Shown: positions 45,801 through 55,918, counted from the stretch's first letter. The stretch is DNA of 64,000 nucleotides from Marivibrio sp040218065 (GCF_040218065.1 NZ_JAVJQE010000013.1:496001-560000); one strand, 5' to 3'. The notes: a model not told the origin generated them from the letters alone. Numbers and translations are program-made.

Positions 45801-46895
45801 ATGCCCCCGGCCGACGGCTCGGCCGGGTCCGCGCCTCCCCCGACCGGCGATAGCGCGGCCGACGCGCGCGCCGAGCGGGAGCGCGAGGGCCTGCGAGCGC
45901 TTCCCGCATCGCTTTACCGCTTCGTTTGGCGCGAAAGCCGCCGGCGTCAGGTGCTGCTGTGCTTGCTGACCGCGCTCGTCTTTCCGCTGAGCTTGGCGCC
46001 GCTCGAATTGCAGCGCCGCATCGTCGACGGCGCTATCCGGGACCCGAACGTCGAGCTGCTGGTGACGCTGTGCCTGATCTATCTCGCTTCGGCGGTCGCC
46101 CACAGCCTGACCAAGTTCGCCCGCAACATGGCGGTCGGCGCGATCGCGGAACGCACCGCCCGCGACCTGCGCCTGCACATCCTGGAACGCACCGGTCTGA
46201 TCGAACACCGCAGCGCGCCCGTCACGAAAAAGGAGGACAAGACCGGGCACGAAGGCTCCGCCGTCTCGCTGATCGCCGCGGAGGCCGAAAAGGTCGGCGC
46301 CTTCGCCGGCGACGCGATCTCTCAGCCGCTGATGCAGGCGGGCATCATGCTCTCCGTCCTCGGCTACATGCTCTACATCGACTGGCGCACGGCGGCCGCC
46401 TCGCTCGCCGTCTACATCCCGGCCGCGGCGCTGGCCCCGATGGTGCAGCGCTGCATCAACCGCCACGTCCAGCGCAAGACGACCCTGATGCGCCGGCTGG
46501 GCGACGTCACGGCCGGGACGGACGCCGCGGAGGACGGAATGGCCCCGGGCGGCCTGCGCGCCCGCCACGCCGACCGGCCCGAGATCCTGACGCTGGACGT
46601 CATGAAGGCGCGGCTGTGCATCTTTCTCTACAAGTTCGGCTTCAAGGCCTTCAACAATCTGATGGGCGAGTTGGGGCGGCTCTCCGTGCTGTTCGTCGGC
46701 GGCTGGTTCGTGATCCAGGGCGAGACCGAGGTCGGCGTGCTGGTCGCCTTCCTCTCAGGCCTCGAGAAGGTTGCCGATCCGGCGCGCGAACTCCTCAACT
46801 TCTACCGCCAACTGAGCCAGAGCCGGGTGCAGTACGACATCCTGCGCCGCGCGGTGGATGACGGCGCGGTGGACGGCGCGCGCGGCGCGGGCTAA
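45801..46895 (+). CDS. ABC-transporter-type transmembrane domain protein lacking an ATPase domain
   Basis: 364 residues from ATG at 45801. A charged N-terminal tail leads to four to six membrane helices arranged like an exporter (type I ABC) membrane domain: LCLLTALVFPLSLAPLELQRRIVDG, then ARDLRLHILERTG, AFAGDAISQPLMQAG and VLFVGGWFVIQGETEVGVLVAF. It ends after the segment (LNFYRQLSQSRVQYDILRRAV) that normally precedes the nucleotide-binding domain. No Walker or signature motifs follow; the next gene is rlmJ. It may be a stand-alone half partner or an old truncation. Confidence 0.75.
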   Translation: MPPADGSAGSAPPPTGDSAADARAEREREGLRALPASLYRFVWRESRRRQVLLCLLTALVFPLSLAPLELQRRIVDGAIRDPNVELLVTLCLIYLASAVAHSLTKFARNMAVGAIAERTARDLRLHILERTGLIEHRSAPVTKKEDKTGHEGSAVSLIAAEAEKVGAFAGDAISQPLMQAGIMLSVLGYMLYIDWRTAAASLAVYIPAAALAPMVQRCINRHVQRKTTLMRRLGDVTAGTDAAEDGMAPGGLRARHADRPEILTLDVMKARLCIFLYKFGFKAFNNLMGELGRLSVLFVGGWFVIQGETEVGVLVAFLSGLEKVADPARELLNFYRQLSQSRVQYDILRRAVDDGAVDGARGAG

Positions 46896-46906
46896 AGCCT
46901 CGCGCC

Positions 46907-47752
46907 ATGAACTACCGCCACGCCTATCACGCCGGCAACTTCGCCGATGCGCTCAAGCATTGGGCGCTGCTCGCCACCCTCGAGCGGCTGACGGCGAAGG
47001 CGAAACCCTTCTTCGCGCTCGACACGCACGCCGGGGCCGGCTTCTACGATCTGGCGCGCGAGCCGTCGGGCCGCACCGGCGAGGCCGACGGCGGGATCGG
47101 GCGCCTGCTCACCGCGGCGGCGGACGCGCCCGAAAGCCTGCAGCCCTATCTGGACGCCGTCCGCGCGTTGAACGAGGGCGAGCCGGCCTTGCGCTGGTAT
47201 CCCGGCTCCCCCTATCTGATCGCCGCGCGCCTGCGCCCCGAAGACCGGCTGATCGCCTGCGATCTGGAGGCGGGCGAAGGCGCGACGCTGGCCGAGACGC
47301 TGGCCCCCTTCCCCAACGCCAAACACCATCTGGGCGACGGCTACGCGGCCGTGCCCTCGATGCTGCCGCCGACGGAGCGCCGCGGTCTCGTCCTGATCGA
47401 CCCGCCGTTCGAGCGGCGCGACGAGTTCGAGCGCCTGGGCCGCGCCGCGGCGCTGGGGGTCAAGCATTTCGCGAACGGCGTCTTCGCGCTGTGGCATCCG
47501 ATCAAGGACCGCGCGGCGGTCGACGCCTATCTGGCGGCCCTGCCGCGGCCCAAGGGCGGGCTGGCGCAGATCGAGCTCGCGGTCGCCGCGCCGACGGCCG
47601 ACGGCCCGCTGACGGCCTGCGGCCTCACGCTGCTCAACCCGCCCTATGGTCTGGTGGAGACGATCGAAGCGGGTCTGCCCTGGCTGGCGGCGACGCTCGC
47701 CGCCGGCGACGGGGCGGATGCGCGCGTACGCTGGCTGGCCGCGCCCGCGTAA
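46907..47752 (+). CDS. rlmJ: 23S rRNA (adenine-2030-N6)-methyltransferase RlmJ
   Basis: 281 residues, family length. It begins MNYRHAYHAGNFADALKHW, the hallmark N-terminus, followed by the SAM motif DTHAGAGFYDL and the catalytic LIDPPFE. It methylates A2030 of 23S rRNA. It starts 11 bp after the ABC-like gene and ends 5 bp from the stop of the convergent aminotransferase. Confidence 0.95.
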   Translation: MNYRHAYHAGNFADALKHWALLATLERLTAKAKPFFALDTHAGAGFYDLAREPSGRTGEADGGIGRLLTAAADAPESLQPYLDAVRALNEGEPALRWYPGSPYLIAARLRPEDRLIACDLEAGEGATLAETLAPFPNAKHHLGDGYAAVPSMLPPTERRGLVLIDPPFERRDEFERLGRAAALGVKHFANGVFALWHPIKDRAAVDAYLAALPRPKGGLAQIELAVAAPTADGPLTACGLTLLNPPYGLVETIEAGLPWLAATLAAGDGADARVRWLAAPA

Positions 47753-47757
47753 GGAGC

Positions 47758-48966
47758 CTACTCCGCCGCGCGGACGCTCTCCAACGGGTCCTGCGCCAGG
47801 CTTTCGATCGCCGCGTCGAGCGCGCCGGAGCCGATCGAGACGCCGAGGCGGCGCATCGCCGTCTCCAGCGCGGCGAGGCCGCCCAGGACCATCGGCTCGT
47901 TGATGTCGCCCATATGGCCGATGCGAAACGCCTTGCCCTGGAAGCGCCCCAGCCCGCCGGAAATCGAGACCCCGAAACTCTCGCGCGCCAGGCGCCGGAC
48001 GCTTTCGGGGTCGAAGCCTTCGGGGACCAGCACGGTGGTGACGCTGTCGGCGCGGCTCGCCGGCTCCAGCGCGTTGAAGGACAGGACGCCGCCCGCGCTC
48101 CACGCCTCGACCGCCGCGCGCACCGCGCGGGCGAGGCGGCCGTGGCGCTGAACCGCGCCGGCCAGCGTCTCCTCGCGCAGCATGGCCAGCGCCTCGTCCA
48201 GGCCGAAGATCATCAATTCCGGCGCAGTGCCGCAGAAGCGCTGATAGTGCTGGCCCTTCTCGCGCTCGATCCAATCCCAGTAGCGCCGCGGCGTCTTGGC
48301 CTGCAGCCCGACGCGCTTCGCCTTCTCGTTCGCCGCCACCATGGCGAGGCCCGGCGGCAGCATCAGCCCCTTCTGCGAGGCGGCGACGGTCACGTCGACG
48401 CCCCAGGCGTCCATGCGATACTCGGTCGTCCCCAGTGAGGCGATCGTATCGACCATGAACAGAGGATCGCGGCCGGACGCGTCGATCGCCCGGCGCACGG
48501 CCGCGACGTCGCTGGTGACGGAGGCGGCGGTGTCGGTGTGGACCATCAGCACCGCCTTGATCGCGCCGTCGGCGTCGGCGCGCAGCGCCTCCTCGACCCT
48601 GTTCGGGTCGATCGGGCGCCGCCAGTCATTGGGGATGGTGCGAGCCTCGACTCCCAGCGCCTGCGCCATGTCGCGCCAGCCTTCCGAGAACTGCCCCACC
48701 TCCGGGATCAGCACCGCATCGCCCGGAGAGAGCGTGTTGGCCAGCGCCGCCTCCCACGCGCCGTGGCCGTTGGCGGTGTAGAGGAAGACTGCGTGCTCGG
48801 TCTCGAAGACCTGCTTCACCTCCTCGAACAGCCGATCGCACAGGGCGACGAAATCGGGGCCGGAGAAATCGACCGGCTGGCGGTGCATCGCGTTCAGGAT
48901 GCGCTCCGGCACCGGCGTCGGCCCCGGAACCATCAGGAAATCCCGCCCCCGTCTGACGGTGGTCAT
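47758..48966 (-). CDS. class V aminotransferase, alanine/serine-glyoxylate type
   Basis: 402 residues from ATG at 48966. FLMVPGPTPVPERIL is the typical start, TANGHGAWEAAL binds PLP phosphate, DTIASLGTTEYRMD has the conserved Asp, and the PLP Lys is in AASQKGLMLPPG. The C-terminus has GGLGRFQGKAFRIGHMGD. Family members use serine, alanine or related amino donors with glyoxylate. Exact substrate not determinable. Confidence 0.87.
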   Translation of the reverse strand: MTTVRRGRDFLMVPGPTPVPERILNAMHRQPVDFSGPDFVALCDRLFEEVKQVFETEHAVFLYTANGHGAWEAALANTLSPGDAVLIPEVGQFSEGWRDMAQALGVEARTIPNDWRRPIDPNRVEEALRADADGAIKAVLMVHTDTAASVTSDVAAVRRAIDASGRDPLFMVDTIASLGTTEYRMDAWGVDVTVAASQKGLMLPPGLAMVAANEKAKRVGLQAKTPRRYWDWIEREKGQHYQRFCGTAPELMIFGLDEALAMLREETLAGAVQRHGRLARAVRAAVEAWSAGGVLSFNALEPASRADSVTTVLVPEGFDPESVRRLARESFGVSISGGLGRFQGKAFRIGHMGDINEPMVLGGLAALETAMRRLGVSIGSGALDAAIESLAQDPLESVRAAE

Positions 48967-49004
48967 GACCGCTTCCTTCTTCGAATGACAACGCGCGGAC
49001 AGGC

Positions 49005-49928
49005 TCAACTTACGCCCCACCGCCGGGGGGTCAATCGGCAAGAGCGCGGAGGCGGAGGTTCCGAGGACGCCAACCGCCTCGGCGTCTGATACGCCGCCTG
49101 GCTAACCCACACAGCGCCAAGTGCGACCGCGGCGCCCACCCCTTGGATCGGCGTCATGGATTGGCCAAGCCAGATCCATCCGAGGGCCACCGCCGTCACC
49201 GGACTCATCATCCCCAACATAGAAACCGCCGCCGGTTCGATCCGCTCGACCCCTCTGAACCAGATCCAATAGGTCGCAGCCGCACCGACTAGCCCAAGCC
49301 ATAGAAGACCGCCCAAATGGACCATATCGAGCGCCGGCGGTTTGGGTTCGGCGAAGAAGGCGAGCGGGAGCAGCGCAAGGCCGCCGGCGGTGAGCTGCCA
49401 CGCGGTGAAGCTCAGCGCCGAGACCGGGGGGCGCCATTTTCGGCTGAGCACCGTGCCCGCGGCCATCGCCGCGGCCGCCCCCAAAGCCGCTGCAAGCCCT
49501 AGCGGATCGAGCGCAGCGCCGGGTCCCAACAGTAAGAGGCCCACGCCGCCGACGCCCGCCAACGCGGCGACGACAGAAACGGGCCGTACCGGCGTCCCGA
49601 GCCATCCCCACGCCATGCCGATCGCCAGCAACGCCTGAAGCGAGATCACCGTCGCGGCCACGCCGCCCGGCAGACGCTGCGCCGCGACGAAGAGAAGCGT
49701 CCAGAACGCAGCGAAGTTCAGCACGCCCAGCAGAAAGACGCGCCCTATCCAAGCGCGCGGCGGGAAACGACGGGTTATGGCGAGGAGCAGAAGACCGGCC
49801 GGCAACGCGCGCAGGACGGCCAGAGTGATCGGATACCCCTCGGGCAGGAATTCGGTTGTTACCAGATAGGTGCTGCCCCAAACGGCGGGGGCCAGCGCCG
49901 TGATCAGAAGATCGGCGGGTCGGGTCAT
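49005..49928 (-). CDS. EamA/DMT-family transporter
   Basis: 307 residues with ten helices in two EamA repeats. The first repeat has WGSTYLVTTEFLP, and the second ends with PVTAVALGWIWLGQSMTPIQGVGAAV. This family exports amino acids or metabolites; the substrate is unknown. It lies 38 bp downstream of the aminotransferase start region and on the same strand as wrbA upstream. Confidence 0.87.
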   Translation of the reverse strand: MTRPADLLITALAPAVWGSTYLVTTEFLPEGYPITLAVLRALPAGLLLLAITRRFPPRAWIGRVFLLGVLNFAAFWTLLFVAAQRLPGGVAATVISLQALLAIGMAWGWLGTPVRPVSVVAALAGVGGVGLLLLGPGAALDPLGLAAALGAAAAMAAGTVLSRKWRPPVSALSFTAWQLTAGGLALLPLAFFAEPKPPALDMVHLGGLLWLGLVGAAATYWIWFRGVERIEPAAVSMLGMMSPVTAVALGWIWLGQSMTPIQGVGAAVALGAVWVSQAAYQTPRRLASSEPPPPRSCRLTPRRWGVS

Positions 49929-50087
49929 GGTCGGATCTCCGGAAGCGCGCTCACCACCGGAGCGCTGCGGGCGTGCGACGGATATCGGGCGGGGGCGCCA
50001 GACCGAGGTCGCGCCTCAGACAGGGCGGAACGGGACGCATCAGCTCACGACGACGCATTGTCGCCTGGAGCAAGGCCGCGAGCCGAT

Positions 50088-50735
50088 TCAGGAGGCGCAT
50101 GAGAGCGCCTCTTCACTCTGTCGGAAGAAACGGTTTCCTGCGGTCAGGCGCGCGGCCAAGCCGGCGACGAGGGCGCCTTGAAAACGGGCGCCGGCGATAT
50201 CTGTCTCGGTCGGCCGCAAGGACCCGTCCGCGCCCGCAATCGTCCCCGCGCCATAGGGCGCGCCGCCTACGACGCCCTGCGAGGCGGTCTGGCCGGCGAA
50301 GCTGTAGGGCAGGCCGACTATGAGCATGCCGAAATGCTGGAGCGGAATCTGGGTGGAGAGCAGCGTCGCCTCATGGCCGCCATGTTGGGAGCCGGTGGAC
50401 GCAAAGACCCCGGCGACCTTGCCGACCAACGCATTGCGCGCCCACAGCCCGCCGGCCTCGTCGATGAACTGTTTCATCTGGGCGGCCATCATTCCGAAAC
50501 GCGTGGGCGTGCCGAAGAGAAATCCGTCATAGTCTGCGAGATCCGTCGGCGACGCCTCCGGCGTATCGTCGGGCGCGTAACCCGCCCGCTCGCGGACAGC
50601 CGCCGGGACCGTTTCCGGGACGCGGCGCAGATCGACAGCGACGCCGGTCACGCTGCGAGCCCCTTCGGCCTCCGCTTGCGCCAACGCGCGAACATGGCCG
50701 TAGCTCGAATAGTAGAGAACAAGAATGCGGGTCAT
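50088..50735 (-). CDS. wrbA: NAD(P)H:quinone oxidoreductase WrbA
   Basis: 215 residues. The flavodoxin fold has the FMN loop YYSSYGHV, GTPTRFGMMAAQMKQFIDEAGGLW and STGSQHGGHEATLLS, all characteristic of WrbA. The C-terminus is about 15 residues longer than usual. It reduces quinones by two electrons. The LysR gene lies 96 bp upstream on the same strand and may regulate it. Confidence 0.94.
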   Translation of the reverse strand: MTRILVLYYSSYGHVRALAQAEAEGARSVTGVAVDLRRVPETVPAAVRERAGYAPDDTPEASPTDLADYDGFLFGTPTRFGMMAAQMKQFIDEAGGLWARNALVGKVAGVFASTGSQHGGHEATLLSTQIPLQHFGMLIVGLPYSFAGQTASQGVVGGAPYGAGTIAGADGSLRPTETDIAGARFQGALVAGLAARLTAGNRFFRQSEEALSCAS

Positions 50736-50831
50736 GAGATCCTCGCCGGGTTGTGATTGAACCGTCGGCAGGATGGGTCATGGCGCGCGCCGGATTAACC
50801 GACGCGCTCTGAGATCACTCTTTACGCGGGC

Positions 50832-51728
50832 TCACGAATGACCGCGCTGCAAGCCGTCCCGGAGATGATCGATAAAAGCGGACGCCCGCGCTTCCAGTCC
50901 GACACGCGAGCCCGTCACCGCGAAGATCGACGGCGCCGGAAGCTCGTAATCGGGCAAGACGCGAACCAACGTCCCCTTCGCCTCTTCGGCCCTGGAAATA
51001 AAGTCGGGCAAGGTCCCGATCCCCTCCCCCGCGACGAGGAGGTCGCGAAGCACGAGACTGTTTCCAACGCGCACCGCCGGATCCAGCGTCATGTCGATAA
51101 CGCCTCCCGGGCCGATAAGCGACCACTGCGTTAGATGGTCGGCGAGGAGAAAGCCGATGATCGGATGGCTAGCAAGCGCTTCAGGCCTTTCCGGCGTCCC
51201 GTTCCGGGCTGCATAGTCGGGCGATGCGAAGATGCGCTGTCGAACGATTCCGATCTTCCGCGCGATCAGCGTCGAATCCGGCATCGTCGGTCGGATGCGG
51301 ATGGAGAGATCGAAACCCCCTTCGATCATATCGACGACCCTGTCGTCGAGCGACAGGGTCAGCCGCAGTTTGGGATGCGCGCGCAGGAAGCCGGGCAGCA
51401 AGGGAGCGATAGCCGTCTGTCCGAAGGAACTCGGCGCGTTGATCTTCAGATGCCCGCCGACCTCGCCGGCGCCTTTGCGGATACGGTCCTCCACCTGACC
51501 GACCGCGGACACGATCCGAAGCGCCTCGTCGTAGAAGACCCGACCGCTTTCGGTGAGCGCCATGCTGCGTGTGCTGCGGGAGAGTAGGCTCGCCCCTAGG
51601 CTTTCCTCAAGAAGCTTCACCTCTCGGCTCAACAAAGCCGGCGAGACGCCGAGATCGTCGGCGGCCCGCGCAAAGCTGCCGCGTTCGACGATGCGGCAGA
51701 AAGCGTTCATGACCGACAGCTTGTCCAT
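50832..51728 (-). CDS. LysR-family transcriptional regulator
   Basis: 298 residues from ATG at 51728; the much longer in-frame extension upstream is spurious because it runs through the neighbouring gene. It has the helix-turn-helix FARAADDLGVSPALLSREVKLLEE, then a periplasmic-binding-like sensor domain. It belongs to the CrgA/YafC-like branch by its INAPSSFGQTAIAPLLPGFL segment. It probably controls wrbA downstream. Confidence 0.9.
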   Translation of the reverse strand: MDKLSVMNAFCRIVERGSFARAADDLGVSPALLSREVKLLEESLGASLLSRSTRSMALTESGRVFYDEALRIVSAVGQVEDRIRKGAGEVGGHLKINAPSSFGQTAIAPLLPGFLRAHPKLRLTLSLDDRVVDMIEGGFDLSIRIRPTMPDSTLIARKIGIVRQRIFASPDYAARNGTPERPEALASHPIIGFLLADHLTQWSLIGPGGVIDMTLDPAVRVGNSLVLRDLLVAGEGIGTLPDFISRAEEAKGTLVRVLPDYELPAPSIFAVTGSRVGLEARASAFIDHLRDGLQRGHS

Positions 51729-51826
51729 GATCGATTCAAAGCACGATCCCGCCCCCAAGGAAATGTCGCGATAGATTGGAGGTGATGTTGAAGGGGCGGG
51801 ACGCATACGGCCCCGCCCGCCCGGCC

Positions 51827-53365
51827 TCACCCCCGCACCACCTCCGACTCCGCGCCCAGCGCCTTGGCGAGCGTGGCGAGGCGGCGCTCGACGACTTCGC
51901 CGGCCATGTGGCGCTGGTCGGCCGGAACGTGAAGGCGGATCAGGCCGTCCGCGCGGGCGAGCTCGAAGCGGCTGAGCTGGCGCGTGATCCCGCCCGAGAG
52001 CGTGTAGGCGAGACGCATCGCGAGGCCGATGGCCCGCGCCCGCTCGATCTCCTCGCCCGGCAGCAGGGCGCGCACGGTCTCCATCTGCGGGCTGTCGCCG
52101 TCCGGCTGACTGTGCCGCGCGGCGACGGCCACCGCGATGAAGGCCCGGCCCGGATGGTCGAGACCGACGACCGGCAGGCGCATGACGCGCATCAGCGCAT
52201 GTTCCGCGCGATAGTCCGGGTGCTCCCACCGCGCCAGATCGGAGAGCAGGCAGGCGGCGTGCCGCAGTCGGCGCTGTTCCGCGCTCTCGTCCTCGAACAG
52301 GGCGGCGATCCAGGAGAAAAGATCCTCGCCGCCGACGACCAGCGCGCGTTCGTGATGGACGATGTGCCGGCAGGCGGTCAGCAGCGGATCCTGCGCGCGT
52401 TCGGCCGGCGAGAGACGCTCGAACAGGCAGCCCTCGCGCAGGCCGTGGGCGGAGAACACGACGTCCTTGGGCTGCATCGCCGCGATCACGCGGTTGAGCA
52501 GCATCGATGCGTAGGGCAGGGTCTCGATCCGTCGCTTGCTGACGCCGGGGATCTTCTGCAGCGTGCCGGGCGAGAGCTTGGCGATGAAGTCGGAAAACTC
52601 CGCCGCCTCTTCCGCGCGGATGCGGTAGTGGTGGATGATGTGCAGCGGATAGCGCTCCTGCTCCATATGCAGGCGCGCGAAGCTGCGCCAGGCTCCGCCG
52701 ACGACGTAGAAGGTCTTGCCCTTAGCCTTGGGGAGCCAGGAGACGTCGCGCAAGCGCTTGTCGATCAGCTCCTTCGCCTTGGCGGGCTTGGCGACGAGCT
52801 TGGCGTCGAGCCTGAGCGGGCCGAGGGGCAGCGTCGCCTGCGCGCCCGTCTCGCCGCCCCCGCCCGCGCCCCCGCCGAGTTCGACCAGCTCCACGCTGCC
52901 GCCGCCCAGATCGCCCATCACGCCGTCCGCCTCCGGCGTTCCGGAGAGGACGCCGAGACCGGAAAGCCGCGCCTCCTCCTCGCCCGAGAGCACCTCCACG
53001 TCGTGCCCGCAGATCGTGCGCGCCCGATCGACGAAGTCCTGGCCGTTGGCCGCCTCACGCACCGCTGCGGTCGCCAGCAGATCGACCCTGCCCACGCCCA
53101 TCGCGCGAACCACGTCCATGAAGCGCGGCAGCGCCTCCAGCGCGCGCTCGACCCCTTGCCCGTCCAGCCGGCCGGTGGCGTCCAGATCGCGGCCGAGCCC
53201 GCAGAGCAGCTTTTCGTTGAAGACCGGCAGGGGCGCCCGATCGGAGCTTTCATAGACCACGAGCCGGATCGAGTTCGACCCGATATCGACCACCGCGGAC
53301 GGCGGCGCCTTGGGCGCCTTGAGACGGTCTCGGGAATCGCTGGCCGATGGGGCGGTGATGCTCAT
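51827..53365 (-). CDS. ppx: exopolyphosphatase / pppGpp phosphohydrolase
   Basis: 512 residues. The actin-like ATPase motifs are DIGSNSIRLVVYES and GDLGGGSVELVELGGG, and a C-terminal HD-like helical part is present (ALMRVMRLPVVGLDHPGRAF). It degrades polyphosphate from its ends. It is located 46 bp after ppk on the same strand, forming a ppk-ppx operon. Confidence 0.93.
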   Translation of the reverse strand: MSITAPSASDSRDRLKAPKAPPSAVVDIGSNSIRLVVYESSDRAPLPVFNEKLLCGLGRDLDATGRLDGQGVERALEALPRFMDVVRAMGVGRVDLLATAAVREAANGQDFVDRARTICGHDVEVLSGEEEARLSGLGVLSGTPEADGVMGDLGGGSVELVELGGGAGGGGETGAQATLPLGPLRLDAKLVAKPAKAKELIDKRLRDVSWLPKAKGKTFYVVGGAWRSFARLHMEQERYPLHIIHHYRIRAEEAAEFSDFIAKLSPGTLQKIPGVSKRRIETLPYASMLLNRVIAAMQPKDVVFSAHGLREGCLFERLSPAERAQDPLLTACRHIVHHERALVVGGEDLFSWIAALFEDESAEQRRLRHAACLLSDLARWEHPDYRAEHALMRVMRLPVVGLDHPGRAFIAVAVAARHSQPDGDSPQMETVRALLPGEEIERARAIGLAMRLAYTLSGGITRQLSRFELARADGLIRLHVPADQRHMAGEVVERRLATLAKALGAESEVVRG

Positions 53366-53411
53366 CGTAGGGCAAACTGCTCGCTTTAGACGGGACGGGA
53401 CGGCGAGGCGA

Positions 53412-55772
53412 TCAGCCGGACTTCGCCGCCGGGGCTTTGCGCTTGCGCCCGGCGGCGGCCTTGGCCGCCCCCTTCTTGGCGCCGACGGCCTTGCTCGCCT
53501 TGCGCGCCCGGCGGATGGCCTTGCCGCGGCCGGACAGGCTGGGATTGGTCATGAAGAAGACGTGGCAGTTGAAGCCCTTGCCGACGGGCTCGTGGCGTTC
53601 GTATTCGCCGGTCGGCTCCAGATCCCAGGTTTGCGCCTCGTCATTGAGGTTGGCGTACATCACCTGCTCCAGGATCTGGCGCTTCACGGTCTGGTTTTGG
53701 ATCGGCACCAACGACTCGACCCGCCGGTCGAGGTTCCGCGGCATCCAATCGGCCGAGGAGATGAAGACCTCCGCATCCAGCGAGGGCAGACCGTGACCGC
53801 GCCCGAAGCAGACGATGCGGCTGTGCTCCAGGAACCGGCCGACGACGCTCTTGACCCGAATGTTCTCGCTCAACCCCTCGATCCCGGCGCGCAGGCAGCA
53901 GATGCCGCGCACCACCAGATCGATCTGCACGCCGGCGCGGCCCGCTTCGTACAGCGCGTCGATCAGGTCGCCGTCGACCACGTTGTTGACCTTAACCCAG
54001 ATCTGCGCGGGTCGGCCGGCCTTGGCGTGCTCGATCTCGGCCTTGATGCCGTCGAGCAGACGCTTGCGCAAGGTGAGCGGCGCGAGCGACAGCCGCTCCA
54101 TCTCCTCCGGCGTGGCGTAGCCGGTCATGTAGTTGAAGGTGCGCGCTGCGTCGCGCCCCAGCGCCGGATCGCAGGTGAAATAGCTGAGGTCGGTGTAGAT
54201 CTTGGCGGTGATCGGGTGATAGTTGCCGGTGCCGTAATGGACGTAGGTGCGCAGGCCCGAGCCCTCGCGCCGCACCACCATCGAGACCTTGGCGTGGGTT
54301 TTCAGGTCGACGAAGCCGTAGACCACCTGCACGCCCGCGCGCTCCAGATCGCGCGCCCAGCGGATGTTCGCCGCCTCGTCGAAGCGCGCCTTCAGCTCGA
54401 CCAGCGCGGTGACGGATTTGCCGTTCTCCGCCGCTTCGCTCAGCGCCGCGATGATCGGGCTGTCCTTGCTGGTGCGGTAGAGGGTTTGCTTGATCGCGAT
54501 GACCGCCGGGTCCTGCGCCGCCTGGCGCAGGAACTGGACGACCACGTCGAAACTCTCATAAGGGTGGTGGACGATGATGTCCTTCGCCCGGATCGCCGCG
54601 AAGCAGTCGCCGCCATAGTCGCGGATGCGCTCCGGAAAGCGGGCGTTGAAGGGCTCGAACAGCAGGTCACGCCGTTCGTCGACGATCAGCTGACTGGCGT
54701 CCGACAGGCCGAGGATGCCGTCCAACGCGAAGACGTCCTCCGCGTCGGCGTCCAGCTGATCGACCACAAAGTCGCGCAGATCCTCCGGCATCGCCGCTTC
54801 GATCTTCAGCCGGATGACGTGCCCGCGCCGGCGCCGGCGCAGCATGCTTTCGAAGGTGCGGACCAGATCCTCGGCCTCTTCGTCGATCTCGACGTCGCTG
54901 TCTCGGATCACCCGGAACATGCCCTTGCCCACCACCTCGAAGCCGGGAAACAGCCGATCGAGGTAGAGGCCGATCACCTTTTCCAACGAAATGAAGCGGA
55001 TCTTCTGACCGGGCAGGCGCACGAACCGATCCAGATTGCTCGGGATCGGCAACAAGCCGTTCATGTGCTTTTCGTCGTCGGGTCGCAACAGCTCCAGCGC
55101 CAGCACCAGCCCCTTGTTCGGGATGAACGGGAACGGGTGCGCCGGATCCACCGCGAGCGGCGTCAGCGCCGGGAAGATCTGTTCAAGGAACCAGCCGTCG
55201 AGCCATGTGCGCTCCCGGCTCGTCAGGTCGTCGGCCTCCAGGATCTGAACGCCCTTCTTGGCCAGTTCCTTGGTCAGGACGCGCCAGATCTCCTGCTGCT
55301 GGTTCATCACCCGCCCGGCCTCTTCGGCGATGGCGGCCAGTTGCTGGGCCGGGGTCAGGCCGTCCTGGCTGGGGGTGGAGATGCCGGCGGCGACCTGCCC
55401 CTTCAGACCGGCGGCGCGGACCATATAGAACTCGTCGAGATTGCTCGCCGAAATCGACAGGAAACGCAGGCGTTCCAGCAGCGGATGCTGGGCGTTCATC
55501 GCCTCCTCCAACACGCGCGTGTTGAAGGCGAGCCAGCTGAGCTCCCGGTTGATGAACCGCTTGGGGCCGAACTCCTGAACGGACTTGACCGTGCGTCCGG
55601 CCTCTTCGATCTGCTCGACGACCTCGCCGGGAGCCGGAACCGGCCCGTCCGCCGCGCCGGCGGGCGGCGGCCGATGGGCGGCGCGCACGGCCTTCTCCTC
55701 CGGGTCGGCGGAGACCCCGGCGCTCTGGGCGGCGCCGTCGGCGGCGTCGATGGGGCTGTCGCTGGACGTCAC
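53412..55772 (-). CDS. ppk: polyphosphate kinase 1
   Basis: 786 residues from GTG at 55772. RFINRELSWLAFNTRVLEEA marks the N-domain, and SNLDEFYMVR follows. The phospho-His lies in VHYGTGNYHPITAKIY. A Lys/Ala-rich C-terminal tail (about 40 residues) and an acidic N-terminal tail extend the usual length. It makes polyphosphate from ATP. Confidence 0.95.
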   Translation of the reverse strand: MTSSDSPIDAADGAAQSAGVSADPEEKAVRAAHRPPPAGAADGPVPAPGEVVEQIEEAGRTVKSVQEFGPKRFINRELSWLAFNTRVLEEAMNAQHPLLERLRFLSISASNLDEFYMVRAAGLKGQVAAGISTPSQDGLTPAQQLAAIAEEAGRVMNQQQEIWRVLTKELAKKGVQILEADDLTSRERTWLDGWFLEQIFPALTPLAVDPAHPFPFIPNKGLVLALELLRPDDEKHMNGLLPIPSNLDRFVRLPGQKIRFISLEKVIGLYLDRLFPGFEVVGKGMFRVIRDSDVEIDEEAEDLVRTFESMLRRRRRGHVIRLKIEAAMPEDLRDFVVDQLDADAEDVFALDGILGLSDASQLIVDERRDLLFEPFNARFPERIRDYGGDCFAAIRAKDIIVHHPYESFDVVVQFLRQAAQDPAVIAIKQTLYRTSKDSPIIAALSEAAENGKSVTALVELKARFDEAANIRWARDLERAGVQVVYGFVDLKTHAKVSMVVRREGSGLRTYVHYGTGNYHPITAKIYTDLSYFTCDPALGRDAARTFNYMTGYATPEEMERLSLAPLTLRKRLLDGIKAEIEHAKAGRPAQIWVKVNNVVDGDLIDALYEAGRAGVQIDLVVRGICCLRAGIEGLSENIRVKSVVGRFLEHSRIVCFGRGHGLPSLDAEVFISSADWMPRNLDRRVESLVPIQNQTVKRQILEQVMYANLNDEAQTWDLEPTGEYERHEPVGKGFNCHVFFMTNPSLSGRGKAIRRARKASKAVGAKKGAAKAAAGRKRKAPAAKSG

Positions 55773-55918
55773 GATTTCGTCTCCCGATCCGGCTATGCTT
55801 AAGGTTGACGGGCCTTTAGGTAAAGCCGATGTGTGACAGCTTGATGCACACAGTCTAACACGCCTTCCCCGCCGGGGTCCGCCCCCGCCCTCGATTTTCG
55901 ACGCGAGACGCGCCGCCC

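Noticed and set aside
50832..52229. 465-residue version of the LysR gene
   Set aside because: The extra N-terminal part is out-of-frame translation of the ppx region; the helix-turn-helix starts normally at the ATG at 51728.
53310..55802. 830-residue plus-strand frame opposite ppk
   Set aside because: Antisense shadow; ppk on the minus strand has all family motifs.
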